Below are positions 40,429 to 49,589 of a stretch of 64,000 nt of DNA, in pieces. The first letter of the stretch is position 1; each line of letters begins with the position of its first letter. Under the pieces are notes generated by a model, which was not told the DNA's origin, searched no databases, and saw only the letters and a list, made by a program, of their open reading frames with translations. This DNA comes from an uncultured Lachnospiraceae bacterium (GTDB taxonomy: Bacteria; Bacillota; Clostridia; Lachnospirales; Lachnospiraceae). The DNA is taken from positions 1 to 64,000 of the forward strand of contig CALWSC010000077.1 of the NCBI GenBank assembly GCA_944384105.1. Reading direction: 5' to 3'. The translations under genes and the position numbers were made by a program.

Positions 40429-41355
40429 TTAATAATTTACCCATTTCTTCTGTCCGCGCCACTGAATCAGCGTAACGATCATAACGATCACAAACATTAC
40501 AAGAGCCATAGCACTGGCAACGCTTGTCTGATATTTCGTAAATGCGGTGCGAACAATATTGATGGACATAACAGTTGTAGCCTGACCCGGTCCTCCTTCG
40601 GTAAGTGCCTGAATAATTGTGAAGTTCTGGAACGAACCGGTGATAGAACTGATTAAGAGGAAGAATGTTGTCGGGGAAATCATCGGAATGATGACGTGAC
40701 GAATTCTCTGCCACTTGGTCGCTCCGTCAATCTGCGCCGCTTCCACAAGCTCGCTCGGAACGTCCTGCAGCGCTCCCAGATATACGACCATGTTAAGTCC
40801 CAGCCCTTTCCATACGGCGATGACAGCCGTTGTCGGCAGTGCCAGCACCATATCCTGCAGCAGCAGCGGCGGATCAAATCCCAATCCCTGCAGCCCCTGA
40901 ATAATCGGGCTTCCATTTCCCAGAAGTACCTTAAATACAATGGCAATCGCAACCATATTGGATACGTACGGCATAAAGATCAGAGAACGGATTCCATTCT
41001 TGCAGAATACGCCTTTGTTCAGAATAAACGCGAACACAAATCCCAGTACCATAATAAGCGGTACGTATACCAGAGTGTACACAAAGGTTCTTAACAGCGA
41101 ATCTCTGATTTCTTTGTTGGTAAAAACGGTGATAAAGTTTTTCAGTCCCTCGAACTGCAGGTTATCCAGCTTCGTGATATACGTGATGTTTCCGAACGAC
41201 ATCGCGATAGCCATGAGAAAGGGAATACCTGTAAAGACTGTAAAGAAAATCAGATACGGCGCGATGAACATCAATCCTGCGCGGTTCTCCTTCTTCTGAG
41301 CCAGCGAGGTCTTCGCTTTTACCTTTGGTGCTTTTTCCTTTTTCATAAAGCCCAC
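40429..41355 (-). CDS. CUT1 ABC sugar permease, MalF/UgpA type
   Basis: The 308-residue permease has a Lys-rich N-terminal tail (KKEKAPKVKAKTS), about six membrane helices and the EAA loop (VEAAQIDGATKWQRI). It is the first gene of the permease operon, behind a promoter with the shared CCACCTAT motif. It probably forms a heterodimer with the downstream permease. Confidence 0.93.
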   Translation of the reverse strand: MGFMKKEKAPKVKAKTSLAQKKENRAGLMFIAPYLIFFTVFTGIPFLMAIAMSFGNITYITKLDNLQFEGLKNFITVFTNKEIRDSLLRTFVYTLVYVPLIMVLGFVFAFILNKGVFCKNGIRSLIFMPYVSNMVAIAIVFKVLLGNGSPIIQGLQGLGFDPPLLLQDMVLALPTTAVIAVWKGLGLNMVVYLGALQDVPSELVEAAQIDGATKWQRIRHVIIPMISPTTFFLLISSITGSFQNFTIIQALTEGGPGQATTVMSINIVRTAFTKYQTSVASAMALVMFVIVMIVTLIQWRGQKKWVNY

Positions 41356-41424
41356 CTCTCACTTCTCTTTTTTTCGTTGAAATATCCGAGCGCAGCTTTA
41401 CGCCCGGATCTTTCTTATGGTTTT

Positions 41425-41460
41425 ATTGTACCGTTTTCCGCTGTGAAGTTATATAGGTGG
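41425..41460 (-). promoter_or_regulatory. Promoter and putative regulator site of the permease operon
   Basis: TACAAT (41425-41430) is preceded by CCACCTAT (41453-41460) at 22 bases, identical in motif and spacing to the binding-protein promoter, and likewise lacks a good -35 box. It probably needs the adjacent response regulator. Confidence 0.7.
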
Positions 41461-41558
41461 TTTTTTATATCCATTGGCTATTTTTGTGTTTTTACAGACA
41501 GAAAGGACAAATCCGGATGGTATTTTGCCTGATTTGTCCTTTCCGTTTTGGTGATTTC

Positions 41559-43424
41559 TCACGGATTCTGTCTCAGATTTCCGTATTCATCCACGTCTGA
41601 TGCGGTAATTTTCGGTATTTTTACCACTACCACAGTTCCGCATCCCTGTCTGCTGTTTATAGCAACAGCATTTTCAAGCCCGAAATACAGCTTGATGCGC
41701 ATCTGTACGCTATGCAGCCCGATACCAGTGCTTCTGCGGTTTTTCTCCGAAGCGCTGTCCTGCTTTCTGCCGTTTACAATCTGATTGCGCACCTGTTCCA
41801 GCCGTTCCTTTCCCATGCCGCAGCCGTTGTCAGCAACACGGATCGTAACCCAGCCATCCTGCACCCGGATCGACAGACGGATATTCAGTCGGCGCTCTAT
41901 GCCTTCCATGGCATAGAGAAATGAATTTTCCACTAAAGGCTGCAGCAGAATCTTCAGCGAATACAATCCGCGGATCTGCTCCATATCTGTGCGCAGATCG
42001 AAGCTCACGCTGCCGCCGTAGCGGTTCTGCTGTATCTTCACATACGCCATCAGATGCTCAATCTCGTGCTCCATGGGCACGATGATCTGTCCTCCGCTGA
42101 TCGAAAGGCGGTACATTCTGCCCAGAGACGCCGCAATTCTGCCGATATCGGGGTGCCCCGCCTCATTCGATTTCCACACGATATTTTCCAGGGTATTATA
42201 CAGAAAATGCGGATTGATCTGGCTCATCAGCACCTCCAGCTCCAGCTCCTTCTTCTTGCGGTCTGCTTTGAGCCCCTCAATGATGTGCGTGTTAATCCGA
42301 TGCAGCATAGAGTTGTAGTAGACCATCATATCGTTGATCTCGCTCTTCTTTTTGCTGACCTCGACGTAGGCATTTAAGTTTCCGCCGTAGACCTCCCGCA
42401 TGGAACTGTTCAGCTTTCCGATCGGCTCCATAAAGCTTTTATACAGCCACAAAAGAAGCATGCCGCTGAATCCCATGCAGAGCAAAAGAAGAACCGCAAA
42501 CCTGAAGTACAGCCCGTCTACTTCTGATGTGACCGCACTTGCCGGCACAATCATGACAGTCTGCCAGTCATTGACCTCGGATTTCTCCATGCAGACCATC
42601 CGCCTCTTTCCATCAAATGTATATTCAAAGGACTGGCTGTCCTCCCGCTCCAGCATGCTGCGCAGCCAGGCGGGAACGCTGCCGCTCTCCAGGCTTTTCT
42701 CATTGCTTGCAGAGATCAGATGCCCCTGCCCATCCATAATATAGATCTCTCCCTGCATGGAGTCAGCCTTTTCTTTATATAAATTATAGAATACCTCTTC
42801 CTTAAGCGCAAAAATCTGCACATACTCATATCGGTTGCTCGTCCAGGAGTAAACCCTTCGTGAGCCGAACACCGCCATGCGCTCATGTACATTATCATTC
42901 CTCCTGCTCACCAGGAAGTTCTCACGAACCGGATACCATACCAGCTGCATCAGCTTATCCCCGTCGTTGATGCCCATTTTCTCGAGCTTTCCTCTCACTT
43001 CCCCGTTATCGTTGTTGGGATCGAGAAAGTTTAACAGCTCACCGCGCCGCGTATATATCGCTCCGAGCTGTTCTCTCTGGCTGAGCCAGTCCACAGCCTC
43101 CAGAATATCCCGGTAAATGCGGACAATGGCGCTCTGCTTTGCTGTGCTGCCCTTTATTCTGTAATTCTGCCGCGCATACTCTATCAGCTCAGTATTTCCC
43201 GCATATACGTCTGACAGATAGGAAATCTCGTCCAACTTCTCATCCACTGCACTGGTGATCTCCTCCAGATCATAGTGCATGGATCGGATATACTCCTCTT
43301 TCAGGGCGGTGCGGGTCCGCCAGAAGATCACTGTAACCAGGATCATGACCGGAATAATCAGCAGCAACATTCCGTAGAACATTTTCCTCTTCAGCGCTCC
43401 CCCGCTTTCTGTTTTCCCCCTCAT
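41559..43424 (-). CDS. YesM-type sensor histidine kinase
   Basis: The 621-residue membrane kinase has an N-terminal helix (residues about 13-32), a large extracellular sensor (about 33-315), a second helix (FAVLLLLCMGFSGMLLLWLY), HAMP, and the LytS/YesM kinase core with phospho-acceptor His in SQINPHFLYNTLENI and ATP-binding VADNGCGMG. It overlaps the regulator stop by ATGA. It likely senses an extracellular glycan or the loaded binding protein and phosphorylates the regulator to switch on the transporter. Confidence 0.92.
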   Translation of the reverse strand: MRGKTESGGALKRKMFYGMLLLIIPVMILVTVIFWRTRTALKEEYIRSMHYDLEEITSAVDEKLDEISYLSDVYAGNTELIEYARQNYRIKGSTAKQSAIVRIYRDILEAVDWLSQREQLGAIYTRRGELLNFLDPNNDNGEVRGKLEKMGINDGDKLMQLVWYPVRENFLVSRRNDNVHERMAVFGSRRVYSWTSNRYEYVQIFALKEEVFYNLYKEKADSMQGEIYIMDGQGHLISASNEKSLESGSVPAWLRSMLEREDSQSFEYTFDGKRRMVCMEKSEVNDWQTVMIVPASAVTSEVDGLYFRFAVLLLLCMGFSGMLLLWLYKSFMEPIGKLNSSMREVYGGNLNAYVEVSKKKSEINDMMVYYNSMLHRINTHIIEGLKADRKKKELELEVLMSQINPHFLYNTLENIVWKSNEAGHPDIGRIAASLGRMYRLSISGGQIIVPMEHEIEHLMAYVKIQQNRYGGSVSFDLRTDMEQIRGLYSLKILLQPLVENSFLYAMEGIERRLNIRLSIRVQDGWVTIRVADNGCGMGKERLEQVRNQIVNGRKQDSASEKNRRSTGIGLHSVQMRIKLYFGLENAVAINSRQGCGTVVVVKIPKITASDVDEYGNLRQNP

Positions 43425-45037
43425 CTGCTCACCTTTTCGGCTTCTGTCCTGCCCTTGCCCTCCACAGCAAGGCTGCGGTATTCATTCGGGCTCATGCCAT
43501 ACTTTTTCTTAAAGACCTTGATATAATTCGATACGTCCGCCCAGCCGAGTGCCTCGGAAATCTCATAAATCTTCAGCGCGGGATCTCTCAGCAGTTCGCA
43601 GCTCTTCTCCAGGCGTTTTCTCGTTACGTATTCACTGAAATTGCATTCGAATTCATTTTTAAATATCTTGGAGATGTATGCAGTATTCTTGTGAACCTTC
43701 CCAGCTACATACTCGAGTGAGATTTTGTTGGAGCTGTACTCCTGATCTACAATCTCCCGGATCGCGGCCGCAAGGCTGCTGCGCTTCTTCGTCTCGCCTT
43801 TCATTCTCCGGCACTCTTCAGAAGCTTCTGAAAGTATCCGGTACAGGAAATCCCTCTTATCCTCCAGGCTGTCGCGCAGGTAAATATCCGAGTAAGTGCA
43901 GCCAAGCTTCTGCATCACGCGCTCCATCTGCACAGAACTTTGCAGAAGTCTCCTTGAAGCATGGAACAGCAGCTCCAGAGACATGCGGTTGATATAATCA
44001 TAATCCCGGATCACGCGGTTGCGGAACACCGAGAACGTACTGTCCAGCTCCTCCAGAATCCTGTCCCGATTCCGGCTCAGCACAGCGTCCATGATACGTT
44101 CCGCATTAAATTCGATTGTATAGTAATCGAAATCGGCCTCCTGCATCTCCTTATAGTACATGATCATGCGCGGCGTCTCATGAAATATCTTCTGGCTGGC
44201 GCAGCATTTCGCCTGCTGATAGCACTGGGGCAGCATCTGATAATTAAGGTAGAAACTGCTGATTCCCACAGAGACGCTGATTCCGCTGTGTTTCTGCGCG
44301 CGGTCAGCCATCCGGCGGGCGCACTCACGCAGTGTATCCTCCTGCTGATCCTCCGGAAGCATCAGAATACCGGTAATGTGATCCTCGTAGTTCAGAAAGA
44401 TCTTTCCGAAGAGCTCCTCCTCGCACCGTGCCTCCTCGAGTGCCTTCGCAACTTTCGTCTTGAGCTCGTATGTTCTCTGCTTGTCCATCTGTCCGGAGAT
44501 GTCCATCCGGAAATACATGACGCCGAACCTTCCCTCGTCGTCTCCATAGAGCTCCTGCTCCATCTCCTCCTCGTCATAGCCGTAGCCCTTTAAAAGTGCA
44601 TTGAACTTCTGCTGTTCCTTCAGAAGCTCGCCCTCCTCAAAAGAGCGCTCATGCTGCCGCTCTTCGTCCAGCTGTTTCTTAAGCCTGCAGAAAACATTCT
44701 CAAATTCATCGATATCCGTGGGCTTCAGAAGATATTCACAAACCCGGTTCTTGATTGCCGTCTGCAGATATTCAAAGTCATTGTAGCCGCTGAGGATCAC
44801 CATACGGATGCGCGGATATTCGCGGCTTAACCGCTTCATCAGCTCCAGCCCGTCCATCTTCGGCATCCGGATATCTGAAAGTACAATATCAGGAACATTT
44901 CCCGCGATCTCCTCAAGCGCCTCCGCACCGTTGGCGCATACCCCGCTGATCTCGAATCCCCATTCTTTCCACGGAAGACTGTTTGCGATGCCGCTTGCAA
45001 TCGCCTTTTCATCCTCCACAATCAACAGCTTATACAT
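43421..45037 (-). CDS. YesN-type response regulator with AraC output domain
   Basis: The 538-residue protein has a receiver domain (LLIVEDEKAIASGIA, phospho-acceptor Asp in PDIVLSDIRMPKMDG, Lys in EYLLKPTD), a long middle domain (about 130-420) and an AraC helix-turn-helix pair (ISLEYVAGKVHKNTAYISKIF and DVSNYIKVFKKKYGMSPNEYR). I chose the ATG at 45037 with GGAGAGGGAA upstream; 67 codons of upstream open frame precede the promoter. It probably binds the CCACCTAT sites of this cluster. Confidence 0.92.
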   Translation of the reverse strand: MYKLLIVEDEKAIASGIANSLPWKEWGFEISGVCANGAEALEEIAGNVPDIVLSDIRMPKMDGLELMKRLSREYPRIRMVILSGYNDFEYLQTAIKNRVCEYLLKPTDIDEFENVFCRLKKQLDEERQHERSFEEGELLKEQQKFNALLKGYGYDEEEMEQELYGDDEGRFGVMYFRMDISGQMDKQRTYELKTKVAKALEEARCEEELFGKIFLNYEDHITGILMLPEDQQEDTLRECARRMADRAQKHSGISVSVGISSFYLNYQMLPQCYQQAKCCASQKIFHETPRMIMYYKEMQEADFDYYTIEFNAERIMDAVLSRNRDRILEELDSTFSVFRNRVIRDYDYINRMSLELLFHASRRLLQSSVQMERVMQKLGCTYSDIYLRDSLEDKRDFLYRILSEASEECRRMKGETKKRSSLAAAIREIVDQEYSSNKISLEYVAGKVHKNTAYISKIFKNEFECNFSEYVTRKRLEKSCELLRDPALKIYEISEALGWADVSNYIKVFKKKYGMSPNEYRSLAVEGKGRTEAEKVSR

Positions 45038-45109
45038 ACGGTTCCCTCTCCATCTCTTAGCGTACTTACGCGAAGACAGCGGCCTCCCTTCCATCTTCGC
45101 TTTCCTTCC

Positions 45110-45138
45110 ATTATATATAATTCTGACATTTCCGTAAA
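45110..45138 (-). promoter_or_regulatory. Promoter of the two-component genes
   Basis: TTTACG (45133-45138) and TATAAT (45110-45115) are 17 bases apart; the start codon follows about 70 bases later. Confidence 0.65.
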
Positions 45139-45167
45139 CTATTTTCCCGAAATTACTGCTATCCTCC

Positions 45168-46073
45168 TCATTCCGGAATCTTATACAGTCTGCCGTCAGA
45201 CAGAATTGCCGGATCGCCTTCTGTGATTCTCTGCTCATACAGCCATTCGTCCGGCTGGCGAAGCATAGATTCCCTGCCGTTTCTGTCTCTTACCGTTACC
45301 AGCACAGTCACCGCTTCGCCGGAGGGGCGTTCTTCGCAGCCGTAGTCATCTTCCTGAATGTTGGTGATTATGTATGTTTTGTTTTTCATTTCGGTATAGT
45401 ATTCTAAGATACCGATTGTAATTTCTGCTGCCCGCGCAGACGCTAATTCACAGTTTTTATCGAAATTCTCTATTCCGCTGTGCTCTGCCGTATCTGTGAT
45501 TGTCCGGACACTCAGGAATGGAATATTGTTCGCATAGCAGACATGAGCCACACTCGCCGACTCCATGTCTGCGGAGAGCGGGGAGAATTCCTTATTAATC
45601 TCTTCTCTCTTATCATCCTCAATAAACTGCTCTCCTGTAACCACAGTTCCGAACCGCATCGGATACAGGGTCTTTTGGCTGTATGCCTTCGCCGCATCCA
45701 GTAATTCCGGGTCAGGTTTAAAAAAATTTTCCGTCAGCCACGGATGAAAATCCGTCAGTATATCCTCCTTCACATCATGGTAAATCATCCGATCCGCCAC
45801 AATCGTGTCAAAGAGCTGCACACTTTCATCCATTCCTCCCGCAGTACCGGCATTGACAATACAGTCTGTCTGAAATGTATCTATCAAAATCTGCGCCGCA
45901 ATCGCCGCATTCACCTTGCAGACGCCGCTGTATAATGCCGTCACCTCCAGATTTCCAATCCGTCCGGAATAAAATTTCAGCATCGCCTTCTCTGTCACAA
46001 CCGGAGACTGTAACCGCGGCAGAAACGGCTTTAGCTCCTCATCGCCGGCACACAAAATACCAATTTTCATCAT
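45168..46073 (-). CDS. 5'-methylthioadenosine/S-adenosylhomocysteine nucleosidase with C-terminal extension
   Basis: Residues 1-230 match the MTA/SAH nucleosidase family: IGILCAGDEELKPFL, YSGVCKVNAAIAAQILID, NAGTAGGMD, and SADMESASVAHVC with catalytic SVRTITDTAE. The enzyme cleaves adenine from MTA and SAH. The remaining about 70 residues (from MKNKTYIITNIQEDDYGCE) form an extra acidic, beta-like domain not present in the standard enzyme of about 230 residues. GAGGAGG precedes the ATG pair. Confidence 0.87.
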   Translation of the reverse strand: MMKIGILCAGDEELKPFLPRLQSPVVTEKAMLKFYSGRIGNLEVTALYSGVCKVNAAIAAQILIDTFQTDCIVNAGTAGGMDESVQLFDTIVADRMIYHDVKEDILTDFHPWLTENFFKPDPELLDAAKAYSQKTLYPMRFGTVVTGEQFIEDDKREEINKEFSPLSADMESASVAHVCYANNIPFLSVRTITDTAEHSGIENFDKNCELASARAAEITIGILEYYTEMKNKTYIITNIQEDDYGCEERPSGEAVTVLVTVRDRNGRESMLRQPDEWLYEQRITEGDPAILSDGRLYKIPE

Positions 46074-46152
46074 AAAGACCCTCCTCCCAGCTTTTCCGTG
46101 AAATTAATTCTATTCACTATCGTACCATGGAACGGCTGCCTTTACAACAGAA

Positions 46153-46193
46153 AAAGCCATGCTCCAATCCTACAGGATTTTCGCATGGCTTTT
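46153..46193 (-). terminator. Terminator after the four-helix protein gene
   Basis: AAAGCCATGC and GCATGGCTTT arms (46153-46162, 46184-46193), inner ATCCT/AGGAT stem, followed by a T-run on the minus strand. Confidence 0.85.
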
Positions 46194-46195
46194 CT

Positions 46196-46630
46196 TTACA
46201 GGAACTCGCGGATATCTGCTGCGAGTTTTTCTTCCAGGTTGATAAGGCGCTTGGTGATGTCCTTCGTCTTCTCATCCGCTGCCTCGTACTGGTTCAGATA
46301 TTTTCTGAGGGATTTGATTCCCATATTGCAGCCGTCCGTCATCAGATCGGCGATTGTCTTGTCGGAATCGTCCATGGCGAGTTTCATGTTGGTCTTTACC
46401 CAGGACATACCCTTTGCCATGGGATTGGGTTCCTTTCCGTCATCGTGATATTCCGTCAGAAGGGCGTGGATCTCCTCCTCCAGTTTCTCGTGCTTTGTCC
46501 GGCAGTCCACCAAGCATTTTCGGAATTTTTCATCTCTGACGCTGTCAAGAATATCCTCTATGGAAGCAACTCCCATCTTAATTCCGGCGTCGCACTCGCG
46601 CAGCAGTTTTATAGTATCGGGTTGAATCAT
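46196..46630 (-). CDS. Predicted four-helix-bundle protein (DUF2383-like)
   Basis: The 144-residue protein is all-helical and rich in Lys, Asp and Glu. The pattern MGVASIEDILDSVRDEKFRKCL followed by MSWVKTNMKLAMDDSDKTIADLM resembles ferritin-like DUF2383/PA2169-type bundles. No signal peptide. It stands alone, with its own terminator. Function is unknown. Confidence 0.75.
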   Translation of the reverse strand: MIQPDTIKLLRECDAGIKMGVASIEDILDSVRDEKFRKCLVDCRTKHEKLEEEIHALLTEYHDDGKEPNPMAKGMSWVKTNMKLAMDDSDKTIADLMTDGCNMGIKSLRKYLNQYEAADEKTKDITKRLINLEEKLAADIREFL

Positions 46631-46682
46631 ATGCTCTTGGCTCCTTTACTCTTTTCCACCAGTATGCCCGTTTTTTTCGATT

Positions 46683-47891
46683 CTATCCCAAATCTGCCGC
46701 CTTCTCCAATCCTTTTACAACCTCCACCGCCTTCTGAAGCTGTCCATCCGTTTCTCCGCCCTCTGCGGCTTTAACTTCAATATCCGGCTCAATTCCCGTT
46801 CCGTGGATGTTATTGCCGTTCGGTGTAAAATACTTTGCCGTGGTCAGTTTGACTTCGCTGCCGTCACTTAATTGATAGTACGTCTGGACGATTCCCTTAC
46901 CGAAGGTCGTCGTTCCCACAAGAGTGCCGATACCATGATCCTTGACGGCTCCCGCAAAAATTTCAGAGGCGCTGGCACTGTTTTCATTCACAAGCACGAC
47001 AAGCGGTATATCTATCGGAGTTTCACCGTCACAGGTATATTCTTCGCGGTGTCCCGCCTTATCCTCGATATAGACAATCATACCCTCGGGCAGAATCTGG
47101 CGCAGCGTATCGCAGACAGCGTCGAGAAGACCGCCCGGATTGTCGCGCAGATCAATGATCAGCCGCTCCATGTTCTGCTCCTTCAGACTCTGATACGTTT
47201 CCCTGAACTGCTCAGACGTCACGCCGGTAAATTGTGTGATCGCAAGATACCCTATACCGTCTCCCAGCATCTCGCCCGTGACATAGCTGATCTGCACTTT
47301 TCCCTTTGTGACTGTGATGTCCATGCGCTGCTCTGCACCGTCCTCTCCTTTTCTCCCGAGCGTCAGCACAATGTCTTTTGCCTTCTTCTGCTGAATTGCG
47401 CCTGAAATTTCCGAAAGTTCCTTTCCTTCTACCGACTCGCCGTCCACCGCGTAGAGGATGTCTCCCGGAAGGACCCCCGCCTCAGATGCGGAGCCTCCGT
47501 CGTAGCACTGGACGATCACAACCTCACCGGTGTCCTTCATCTGGCCAAGCACCACGCCCAGCCCCTCGTACTTGCCTGCGTTGGATCGATCCTCCTCCTC
47601 GCGTTCCTCCTCTGTATAATATCTCGAATACGGATCCTCCAGCCCCGACACCAGCCCGGCGTACATGGAGTCCTCCAGCTTCTGTTCATCGATATCTCCC
47701 ATATAGACGCTGTCGATCAGGCGGCTGATGTCCGCCACCTTTGCCGTACTCCGAAAGCTTGCCGGTCCGTCGCCCGCAATCCAGAGAACTGCCGCTGCCG
47801 CAGCAAACAGCACTGCAGCACAGACCGCTCCTCCCACAAAACTCTTCCAGTGGACGGGATGCCTCTTTCGCCTCTGTTCCTCATGCTCCAT
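46683..47891 (-). CDS. CtpA-type S41 carboxy-terminal processing protease
   Basis: The 402-residue protein has an N-terminal membrane anchor (residues 17-40), an S41 N-terminal region, a PDZ domain (about 105-185, GLGVVLGQMKDTG) and the protease core with LIIDLRDNPGG, catalytic Ser in ENSASASEIFAG and Lys in GTTTFGKGIVQ. It acts outside the membrane on C-terminal tails of exported proteins. The gene follows ftsEX, a frequent arrangement in Clostridia. Confidence 0.93.
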   Translation of the reverse strand: MEHEEQRRKRHPVHWKSFVGGAVCAAVLFAAAAAVLWIAGDGPASFRSTAKVADISRLIDSVYMGDIDEQKLEDSMYAGLVSGLEDPYSRYYTEEEREEEDRSNAGKYEGLGVVLGQMKDTGEVVIVQCYDGGSASEAGVLPGDILYAVDGESVEGKELSEISGAIQQKKAKDIVLTLGRKGEDGAEQRMDITVTKGKVQISYVTGEMLGDGIGYLAITQFTGVTSEQFRETYQSLKEQNMERLIIDLRDNPGGLLDAVCDTLRQILPEGMIVYIEDKAGHREEYTCDGETPIDIPLVVLVNENSASASEIFAGAVKDHGIGTLVGTTTFGKGIVQTYYQLSDGSEVKLTTAKYFTPNGNNIHGTGIEPDIEVKAAEGGETDGQLQKAVEVVKGLEKAADLG

Positions 47892-47919
47892 CTCCTATAC
47901 CTCCTGTATCACAGAGAAA

Positions 47920-47942
47920 GAGGGATGTAATTCACATCCCTC
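47920..47942 (-). terminator. Terminator between ftsX and the protease gene
   Basis: GAGGGATG (47920-47927) pairs with CATCCCTC (47935-47942), followed on the minus strand by TTTCTCT. Confidence 0.82.
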
Positions 47943-47977
47943 CGCCATTCTTATTATAATTATATGCTCAGAACGCA

Positions 47978-48898
47978 TCATACTTTCAGATGCTTTCGGA
48001 TCGTGAAAAGACTTCCCAGAAGTCCGATGCCGACTCCGAGAATCAGCCCTACCGGAAGCACCAGGCGGAAGACCTGATTTGCCGGGAGGAAGGTTAAAAT
48101 GCCGTTGAGCATATTGAATTTTACCATAACGTACTGCACGACCTGATTATAGAGGAAATAAAGCCCCGCCAGAGGAATCGCTGCGCCCACGGCTCCGAGC
48201 AGAATACCTTCAATGACAAACGGTGCTTTGACAAACGTATTCGTGGCTCCGATGAGCTTCATGATTCCTATCTCCTCCTTGCGGATAGAGATGCCGACAG
48301 CTACAGTGTTGCTGATCAGGAAGATCGCCACTGCCAGCAGCACCAGGATAATCGCCACGGAGATATATGCCACCAGCTTATTAAATGTCGAGAGCGTATC
48401 CGTCGCTTTCTCCGCCTGCTGAATCTTGTCCGGATTTACACCGTTGAGCGTCTTGATATATTCCACAAGCGCATCCTGATTTTCTACTCGATCCACATAT
48501 ACCTCGTATCTCGCCGAATTTGCCAGCGGGTTGTCTGATAAAAATGCACTCGCCAAAGACTCATCGTAGTCATCGCCGAAGTAAATCGGCGCAAACTGCT
48601 CCCATGCCTCGTCCGCGGATACATACTTCACATCGATGACGTGATTCTGCTTGGCAATCTGCTCTCCGATGGAGTCGATTGTCGCCTGATCAATACCCTC
48701 CTGGAAGTAGACCAGAATGCTGACATTCTGTTCTGTGCTGCGCATAATGTATGTGAAATTGATCACAATAGCGAAGAACAGCCCAAACAGAAAGATACAC
48801 GCTGCCATCGTCGCCACGGAAGCTATAGAGAACATCTTATTTCTCCAGATATTCTTCAGACCCTGCTTCAGGCTGTATCCCAGTGTACTAATCCTCAT
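47978..48898 (-). CDS. ftsX: Cell-division ABC transporter permease FtsX
   Basis: The 306-residue protein has four membrane helices with an extracellular loop between the first two (residues about 45-165) and the FtsX core SIRKEEIGIMKLIGATNTFVKAPFVIEG (cited by core KEEIGIMKLIGAT). FtsEX activates peptidoglycan hydrolases. The ATG at 48898 overlaps the end of ftsE with GAGGGTG upstream; a GTG three codons earlier is possible. Confidence 0.95.
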   Translation of the reverse strand: MRISTLGYSLKQGLKNIWRNKMFSIASVATMAACIFLFGLFFAIVINFTYIMRSTEQNVSILVYFQEGIDQATIDSIGEQIAKQNHVIDVKYVSADEAWEQFAPIYFGDDYDESLASAFLSDNPLANSARYEVYVDRVENQDALVEYIKTLNGVNPDKIQQAEKATDTLSTFNKLVAYISVAIILVLLAVAIFLISNTVAVGISIRKEEIGIMKLIGATNTFVKAPFVIEGILLGAVGAAIPLAGLYFLYNQVVQYVMVKFNMLNGILTFLPANQVFRLVLPVGLILGVGIGLLGSLFTIRKHLKV

Positions 48899-49571
48899 GA
48901 TATTCACCCTCTTGTTCGTCGCTCACAATGACGCCTTTCCTCATGGTGATCACACGCTTTTTCATGGCGTTGACAATCTCACGGTTATGGGTTACGACAA
49001 GGACTGTAGTCCCTCTCTGGTTAATCTCATCCAAAAGCTTCATGATATCCCAGGAATTACCCGGATCCAGGTTACCTGTCGGCTCATCCGCCAGCAGAAT
49101 TGCCGGTCGGTTCACCAGCGCTCTCGCAAGAGCAACTCTCTGCTGCTCTCCTCCGGAAAGCTCTTTGGGCAGAGACTTGTACTTCTCGGCAAGTCCAACC
49201 AGCGTCAGCACTTCCGGAACGCGCTTCTTGATCACGCGGTTGGGCTTCTCGATGACTCTCTGGGCAAACGCCACATTCTCATAGACGTTTCTGTCCTTTA
49301 ACAGACGGAAGTCCTGAAATACGACGCCGAGCCCGCGGCGGTACTTCGCGATCTTTCTTCTGCGCATCTTGTTGAGCAGCTGTCCGTTTACTTTAATTGT
49401 CCCGGATGTCGGTTCGAGTTCCTTGAGCAGCAGCTTGATCAGCGTGGACTTTCCCGAGCCGCTGTTTCCCACTACAAAGACGAATTCACCCTTTTCAATG
49501 TGTAAAGACACGTCATTCAGGGCAGGCTGCCCTTTCGTGTACGCCTTGCTCACACTGTCTAAAGTAATCAT
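48888..49571 (-). CDS. ftsE: Cell-division ATP-binding protein FtsE
   Basis: The 227-residue ABC ATPase has Walker A GNSGSGKST, signature LSGGEQQRVALARAL and Walker B ILLADEPTGNLD. It pairs with FtsX, which it overlaps by 11 bases. The tail (RKGVIVSDEQEGEYHED) is acidic. Confidence 0.96.
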   Translation of the reverse strand: MITLDSVSKAYTKGQPALNDVSLHIEKGEFVFVVGNSGSGKSTLIKLLLKELEPTSGTIKVNGQLLNKMRRRKIAKYRRGLGVVFQDFRLLKDRNVYENVAFAQRVIEKPNRVIKKRVPEVLTLVGLAEKYKSLPKELSGGEQQRVALARALVNRPAILLADEPTGNLDPGNSWDIMKLLDEINQRGTTVLVVTHNREIVNAMKKRVITMRKGVIVSDEQEGEYHED

Positions 49572-49589
49572 TGTTTTCCTCCTGTTGCT

